From contig CASFDW010000004.1 in NCBI GenBank assembly GCA_949293595.1, forward strand, positions 1 through 55,193: a stretch of 55,193 nucleotides of DNA, read 5' to 3'. The position numbers and the translations under genes were made by a program. The notes below the pieces were generated by a model. That model was not told the DNA's origin. It saw nothing but the letters and a program-made list of their open reading frames with translations, and made no database searches. This stretch comes from an uncultured Spirochaetales bacterium. GTDB taxonomy: Bacteria; Spirochaetota; Spirochaetia; Sphaerochaetales; Sphaerochaetaceae. The first letter of the stretch is position 1, and every line of letters starts with the position of its first letter. Positions 51,458 to 55,193 of the stretch are shown in pieces.

Positions 51458-53683
51458 TTAGAAGAATTTTTTCATGACCGGATCCACTCCTGCCGTGGTT
51501 CCGGAGATTATGCTTGTGCTGCTTGTCGGGGCTATTGCAAGCAGATAGCTGTTCCTCATTCCGGCTTTGGAAACCTTTTTCCTCAGATCCTGCCATCGTT
51601 CCGATGTATATCCTCTTTTGTCGAAAAACGCTCCTGTCTGCCAATCCGAGCCTTCGAAAAGGCTGTAGCAACCTTTTTCCGATGCAATGTCGCATGAGGC
51701 TTCCACTGCGTCGTGGCATATGTCCTCGAATAGCCTGTCGACATAGTCGAGGTGTTCCTGGCTTTCCCACCTGATTCCGTGCTTTGCAAGCATGTGGTGG
51801 TATCCGGATACTCCGAGCCCGATCGCCCTGTACCGTCTATTCGTATGTCTGGCATACTCGAGAGGATAGAAATTAAGGTCTATGACGTTGTCCAGAGCCC
51901 TGACGGCCGTACGTACGGTTTCGCGCAGATGTCCGCGGTCGTCGACAGGGATATTGCCGAGGGACAGCGATGCCAGGTTGCATACGACGAAATCTCCGGG
52001 TTTTGTCACCGTGACCACGACCGGATCTCCTTGTTCGGTGCTGGTGGAGATTGAAACTTCTTCGATTTCCGACATGTTCTGTGCAATCTCCGTGCACAGG
52101 TTGGAACAGTAGATAATGCCTTTGTGCCCGTTGGGATTCGCCCTGTTCACCGTGTCCCTGTTGAATACGAAGGGTGTTCCGGTCTCAACGGCTGATTTCA
52201 GAACAAGCCTTATGATGTCCTTAACGCTCATCGCCCTTTTCCTTATTCTGACGTCATTGACACAGTCGAGGTATCTGCACTCCCATTCCTCTCCGAAGAA
52301 GTCCTCGAGGTTGTAACCTTTGATTGACGATATCTCGTGCGGGCACATCATGTACCATGTGGCATCCAGGTCTGTTTCGGCCAGGTGCCAGAAATAATCC
52401 GGGTAGCATATGGCTGGAAACACGTCGTGTGCCTTCATCCTGTCGTCACCGTTGTTTGTGCGCAGGTTAAGAAATTCAGGCAGATCACGATGCCACACGT
52501 CCAGATATACTGCGACCGCACCGCTTCTGACCCCGAGCTGATCGACGGCTACGGCGGTGTCATTGACCAATCTTATCCAGCGTATCACACCTCCTGCAGC
52601 TCCTTCGAAACCTCGTATGGAGGAACCGCTTGCGCGGACCTTTCCGAAATAAAGTCCCATCCCACCTCCGAATTTGCTTACCTTGGCAAAATTATCGAGA
52701 CTGCGGTATATGCCGTTGAGGCTGTCCGGGACGGTATCGATAAAACAGGATGAGAGCTGGTGGAACGGTTTCCTTGCGTTTGCAAGGGTGGGGGTTGCCA
52801 TCGTCACTTCCAGTTTGGAAAGCATGTCGTAGAATTTCATCACCCAATCCATCCTGTTTTCCTTTTCGTTCAGGGCAAGATGCATGGCTATGCCCAAAAA
52901 CATCTCCTGGGGAGTTTCCAGGACCGTTCCGTCATGAGTCTTGATGAGATATCTCTTTATTATGAGATCCAGTCCGGAGAAGGTGAAGAGCCCGTTCCTT
53001 TCCTCATCGATGAACGAAAATGCCTTTTCCACCTCGTCCTTGGAATAGCCTTTGACAATATATTTTCCGTAGAGCCCGTTTTCAGCCAGATAAACAAGCT
53101 TTTCATAAAACGAGTTGATGTTCTTTTTTTCCAAGTTCCACACAAGCTTTTTTGAAAAGCCGTAATAAAGGAATCTGGCGGCTATCATTTCCCACGATGG
53201 TGCCTCCGGTTTCGTGAGCTCGACCGATGCCCTGACAAGAACATCCAATCTTTCGTCCGACGTCATGCCATCCTTCAGGAACGATATGAATTTCTGTTCA
53301 AGCATTGCAAGCGAATATTGTGGCCCGGGGAAATCTTTTTGTATCTTCAGCAACACCGCTTCCAGCGCTGTGGAATCCTCGAAATGGATGCAAACAAGGT
53401 TTCTTTCCTCCCTCAGCCTCGTTCTTTCCTGACGGAAAAGGATGTATGCCTTCGCTGTTTTGAAGAAGCCGTTCTCCATCAGCTTGTTTTCAACTATGTC
53501 TTGTATCTCCTCGACGCTTATGCCTTTTTTCCCCGCCGTTTCAGCTGTTACCGCATCCACCAGGGCGCATAATTCATCTGCTCCAACATTCTCCCCGCTG
53601 GCTGAAAAGGCTTTTTCCAATGCGTTTAGAATCTTTTTACCGTTGAATTCTTCCGTATCTCCTGTGCGTTTTGTGATTTCCAT
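51458..53683 (-). CDS. nrdA: Ribonucleoside-diphosphate reductase, alpha subunit (frameshifted, lacks C-terminus)
   Basis: NrdA carries the catalytic site that makes deoxyribonucleotides. The 741 aa begin with an ATP-cone (ITKRTGDTEEFNGKKILNALEKAF), then the barrel: ATPTLANARKPFHQLSSCFI with the first active-site Cys, FGGGMGLYFGKVRASGS, RSGAVAVYLDVWHRD, GIIYCSNLCTEIAQ with the thiyl-radical Cys, and IAPTSSTSIISGTTAGVDPV. The frame then ends at a TAA instead of continuing to the terminal part, which lies in the +1 frame just downstream. The ATG at 53683 has no SD and lies seven bases after a -10 box. A complete NrdA would need the frameshift to be corrected or bypassed. Confidence 0.9.
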   Translation of the reverse strand: MEITKRTGDTEEFNGKKILNALEKAFSASGENVGADELCALVDAVTAETAGKKGISVEEIQDIVENKLMENGFFKTAKAYILFRQERTRLREERNLVCIHFEDSTALEAVLLKIQKDFPGPQYSLAMLEQKFISFLKDGMTSDERLDVLVRASVELTKPEAPSWEMIAARFLYYGFSKKLVWNLEKKNINSFYEKLVYLAENGLYGKYIVKGYSKDEVEKAFSFIDEERNGLFTFSGLDLIIKRYLIKTHDGTVLETPQEMFLGIAMHLALNEKENRMDWVMKFYDMLSKLEVTMATPTLANARKPFHQLSSCFIDTVPDSLNGIYRSLDNFAKVSKFGGGMGLYFGKVRASGSSIRGFEGAAGGVIRWIRLVNDTAVAVDQLGVRSGAVAVYLDVWHRDLPEFLNLRTNNGDDRMKAHDVFPAICYPDYFWHLAETDLDATWYMMCPHEISSIKGYNLEDFFGEEWECRYLDCVNDVRIRKRAMSVKDIIRLVLKSAVETGTPFVFNRDTVNRANPNGHKGIIYCSNLCTEIAQNMSEIEEVSISTSTEQGDPVVVTVTKPGDFVVCNLASLSLGNIPVDDRGHLRETVRTAVRALDNVIDLNFYPLEYARHTNRRYRAIGLGVSGYHHMLAKHGIRWESQEHLDYVDRLFEDICHDAVEASCDIASEKGCYSLFEGSDWQTGAFFDKRGYTSERWQDLRKKVSKAGMRNSYLLAIAPTSSTSIISGTTAGVDPVMKKFF

Positions 53684-53690
53684 AAAATCA

Positions 53691-53719
53691 ATGGTATAAA
53701 TAACGATAATTAATATCAA
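53691..53719 (-). promoter_or_regulatory. Promoter of nrdAB, predicted leaderless
   Basis: TTGATA and TACCAT are separated by 17 bases, with seven bases between the -10 and the nrdA ATG and no SD. Confidence 0.5.
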
Positions 53720-53806
53720 TAAGGTAACTTTATTTATTTGATGTGTTTTAAATGTAGTAGGGCGGTTTGTTTGAAAAAACATCCGCAGGATAAAAAGGAG
53801 ATGTTT

Positions 53807-54388
53807 ATGGCGAAAAAGATTTTGGTATTCCTCTTGGTTCTGGTTCTATGCACAAGTGTTTTTGCCGCGAAATCCAAGACGGACATCTATTTGGGACTCG
53901 GTTCGGGGTATTCCCAGAGAATTCAATTCAATGAGCATTCGAATGTTACGACGAGTTATGTACCTGTTGAAGCGGATGCGCTTTTCTGCTTTGGCGACAG
54001 TCTCGCACTTTCCTTAGGTCTTGGAACGGATATATATATTCCTTCTTCCGACATTGCAGATCCGTCCGCCTATCTGTTGGCTGAAGCATTCGTCTATTAC
54101 AGGTTGAACATGGGTAAGACGGCATCGCTTCTCATCGGAGGTGGTATGGATTACCAGTACAAGTCTATAAAGGATATTGACACATCGTTACATCTCCTTG
54201 CTCTTCTGGCAAATATAAGGATTCAAGCCGACATGACCGATAACATAGGACTGTTTGCTGAAGGTCAGGTAGGTTATGAAGTCATGTCCAGAAGTGTAAC
54301 CAAGACGATTCTAGGTGATGCTTCCGTTGACAATGAGAATTTGCGCTTCGTCTGGGCCGCCAAAGCTGGAATCCAGTACAAGTTCTGA
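53807..54388 (+). CDS. Small outer-membrane beta-barrel protein
   Basis: The 193-aa product has a signal peptide (MAKKILVFLLVLVLCTSVFA) and about eight amphipathic strands (TDIYLGLGSGYSQRIQF, SLALSLGLGTDIYI, YLLAEAFVYYRLNMG, ASLLIGGGMDYQYKSI, NIGLFAEGQVGYEV). It ends RFVWAAKAGIQYKF with terminal Phe, the signal for outer-membrane insertion. It resembles small OmpA/OmpW-like barrels, with no named family recognised. AAGGAG six bases before the ATG at 53807 sets the start. It is divergent from nrdA. Confidence 0.8.
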   Translation: MAKKILVFLLVLVLCTSVFAAKSKTDIYLGLGSGYSQRIQFNEHSNVTTSYVPVEADALFCFGDSLALSLGLGTDIYIPSSDIADPSAYLLAEAFVYYRLNMGKTASLLIGGGMDYQYKSIKDIDTSLHLLALLANIRIQADMTDNIGLFAEGQVGYEVMSRSVTKTILGDASVDNENLRFVWAAKAGIQYKF

Positions 54389-54506
54389 GCATAGCATGGA
54401 TCGTGATGGACATGCGTCCATTTTGAAATTCAAACCGATTGATAAAACAGTTCGAGTTGGAATGATACTGCATTAATCGAAGGGAAGATTTCCCATCGTA
54501 TCCACA

Positions 54507-54541
54507 GGTCTGAAACAGGATAAGGTTTCAGGCCTTATTTT
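54507..54541 (+). terminator. Rho-independent terminator downstream of the barrel gene
   Basis: GGTCTGAAAC and GTTTCAGGCC form a ten-pair stem (one G-U) with an eight-base loop, followed by TTATTTT. Confidence 0.8.
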
Positions 54542-54738
54542 GATTTCATGATATGCTTGTCTTTCAATCCGCATTCCACTGTTTTCCGCAAAAACCGTTG
54601 GCATCGTCTTATCCGAAACCGTTTTCTCCCACTTGATACGATCTGATTGTCCAGAGCCGCAAAAAACCGATTATTTGCTCCTTAATCACAAAACCATTTT
54701 TCGAAAAAAACTCCTTACAAACGTAATGAGCTTTTTAA

Positions 54739-54807
54739 GCGAAAGGGGGGACTTGAACCTGCGACATCCACCTTGGCAAACTGGATATCATAAGATTATC
54801 CAGTCTT
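54739..54807 (-). pseudogene. tRNA 3'-end remnant, candidate attachment site
   Basis: The minus strand reads TGCCAAGGTGGATGTCGCAGG and then GTTCAAGTCCCCCC, like the 3' half (variable region and T arm) of a tRNA. The T stem is mismatched (GCAGG against CCCCC) and no acceptor 5' half is found. Just upstream on that strand, CTGGATA/TATCCAG forms a seven-pair hairpin. This looks like a decayed tRNA copy such as is left by integrase-mediated insertion. Confidence 0.4.
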
Positions 54808-54992
54808 AAAAAACCTTAACTAATCAATTCCAATATAAGGACTTGCACAAAAAGAATTCTTAATGGACCTTAATCCGTTTTAATCCTTCTTATTGCAATT
54901 CTTCTGCCCATTTTATCTGCCCATTGTGAAACAGTCAACGAAAATCGGATGAATGTTAAAACAAACTTTATACTCAAGTCTCTTTTTCGTTG

Positions 54993-55001
54993 TGTTATAC
55001 T
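54993..55001 (+). promoter_or_regulatory. Extended -10 promoter of the last lipoprotein gene
   Basis: TGT-TATACT is an extended -10 box about 60 bases upstream of AGGAGG and the ATG; no clear -35. Confidence 0.5.
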
Positions 55002-55064
55002 ATTTTAAAAAATAAGCATTATAAAAAGGTGTGGTTATGAGATAAGAAGCAAACAGGAGGAAAT

Positions 55065-55193
55065 ATGGAAAAAATCAGACGTTCGATTCTCATGGGGGGG
55101 GGGAATAAGACCCTACTGTTAGGCTTTGCCCTTCTTGTTATTGCGCTTGTCGTCATAAGCTGTGAACAGCCGAACAACAACGTGGCTGATTAC
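55065..55193 (+). CDS. Lipoprotein with poly-G tract (5' part only)
   Basis: The frame runs from an ATG preceded by AGGAGG to the window end, giving 43 residues. MEKIRRSILMGGGNK is followed by a hydrophobic LLLGFALLVIALVV and the lipobox VISC, then EQPNNNVADY. The product should be a membrane-anchored lipoprotein. Ten consecutive G (55094-55103) encode MGGG just before the hydrophobic segment. Gain or loss of one or two G would shift the frame before the lipobox, the usual build of a phase-variable gene. The rest of the gene lies outside the window. Confidence 0.75.
   Translation, partial: MEKIRRSILMGGGNKTLLLGFALLVIALVVISCEQPNNNVADY
55094..55103 (+). repeat. Run of ten G inside the lipoprotein signal sequence
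   Basis: Ten G in a row begin with the last base of an internal ATG codon. The frame is open with this length. Confidence 0.85.

Larger units (their letters stand above)
54389..55064. other. Long non-coding stretch with tRNA-like remnant
   Basis: No convincing gene is seen. It contains a weak hairpin (54406-54421), a strong terminator, a tRNA 3'-end-like remnant with an adjacent stem-loop, a short direct repeat of TGGGCAGA on the minus strand, and the promoter of the last gene. The A+T-rich tail after the remnant may be the scar of an integrated element. Confidence 0.5.

Noticed and set aside
54406..54424. Hairpin ATGGAC-ATGC-GTCCAT as the main terminator of the small barrel gene
   Set aside because: The stem is short with only four T; the ten-pair hairpin at 54507 is a far better terminator.
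54739..54807. Possible intact tRNA gene
   Set aside because: The T stem is mismatched and no 5' acceptor half or D arm can be paired; only a remnant is supported.
1..55193. CRISPR array, transposase or rRNA genes
   Set aside because: No regularly spaced repeats, transposase motifs (DDE or HUH) or rRNA-like sequence were seen on either strand.

Overview
The window is a gene-dense bacterial chromosome segment, most likely from a host-associated spirochaete (Sphaerochaeta/Treponema-like). That placement is an inference. It rests on the spirochaete-style solute-binding protein signal (FATGTKE), the run of secreted beta-barrel and lipoprotein genes, the short SerA/SerC pair and the DUF4105 protein. 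No rRNA gene, intact tRNA gene, IS element or CRISPR array is visible.

Layout. 1-1.65 kb: accessory genes (end of an unknown gene, a tiny coupled ORF, a YdeI-like protein, a HEAT-repeat alkylation-repair-like protein). 2-14.6 kb: housekeeping genes, namely arcC, a DUF4105 membrane protein, recO-recJ-rpsU, the serine operon serA-serC with an Lrp regulator, a dihydroorotate-dehydrogenase-like gene with an acyltransferase and a lipoprotein, and mutL. 14.6-18 kb: a secreted FecR-like/proline-rich protein and a large beta-barrel that look like one gene split at a run of nine A. 18-24.4 kb: TtcA-like, HD hydrolase, PepF, RdgB, a lipoprotein and a protein with a sigma-like HTH. 24.6-28.8 kb: tig-clpP-clpX-nrnA with a clear terminator. 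29-40 kb: a visibly more A+T-rich island for amino-sugar/peptidoglycan salvage (anmK, RpiR regulator, murQ, ABC importer, sugar kinase, HAD phosphatase, then GNAT, MBL-fold and nagZ on the other strand). 40-44.3 kb: a sulfur cluster (TrxR with a thioredoxin-like tail, YeeE/YedE transporter, TusA-like protein) beside two divergent Crp/Fnr regulators. 44.3-47.7 kb: LysR, isoaspartyl dipeptidase and MATE pump. 47.8-50 kb: a sigma factor, then guanine deaminase behind a purine riboswitch. 50-53.7 kb: class I ribonucleotide reductase, with nrdA broken by a frameshift near its 3' end. 53.8 kb to the end: a small barrel protein, a tRNA-like remnant, and the start of a lipoprotein gene carrying a ten-G tract.

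How it fits together. The island reads as a complete route from imported GlcNAc-MurNAc fragments to GlcNAc-6-phosphate and D-lactate. NagZ cuts the disaccharide, AnmK and the BadF-type kinase phosphorylate, and MurQ removes lactate, under an RpiR/MurR regulator. The sulfur cluster pairs a YeeE-type thiosulfate transporter with its TusA partner and a thiol reductase. The guanine deaminase leader is a guanine-type aptamer with one extra base in J3/1 and an SD-masking hairpin.

Most notable signals: (1) the A9 frameshift splitting a roughly 1139-aa surface protein directly upstream of mutL; (2) the nrdA frameshift, also next to an A run; (3) a G10 tract in a lipoprotein N-terminus; (4) the variant purine riboswitch on a catabolic gene; (5) repeated -10 boxes only 6-7 nt upstream of ATG with no Shine-Dalgarno (SD) sequence, suggesting leaderless mRNAs; (6) the salvage island with an MBL-fold enzyme and a GNAT of unknown role.
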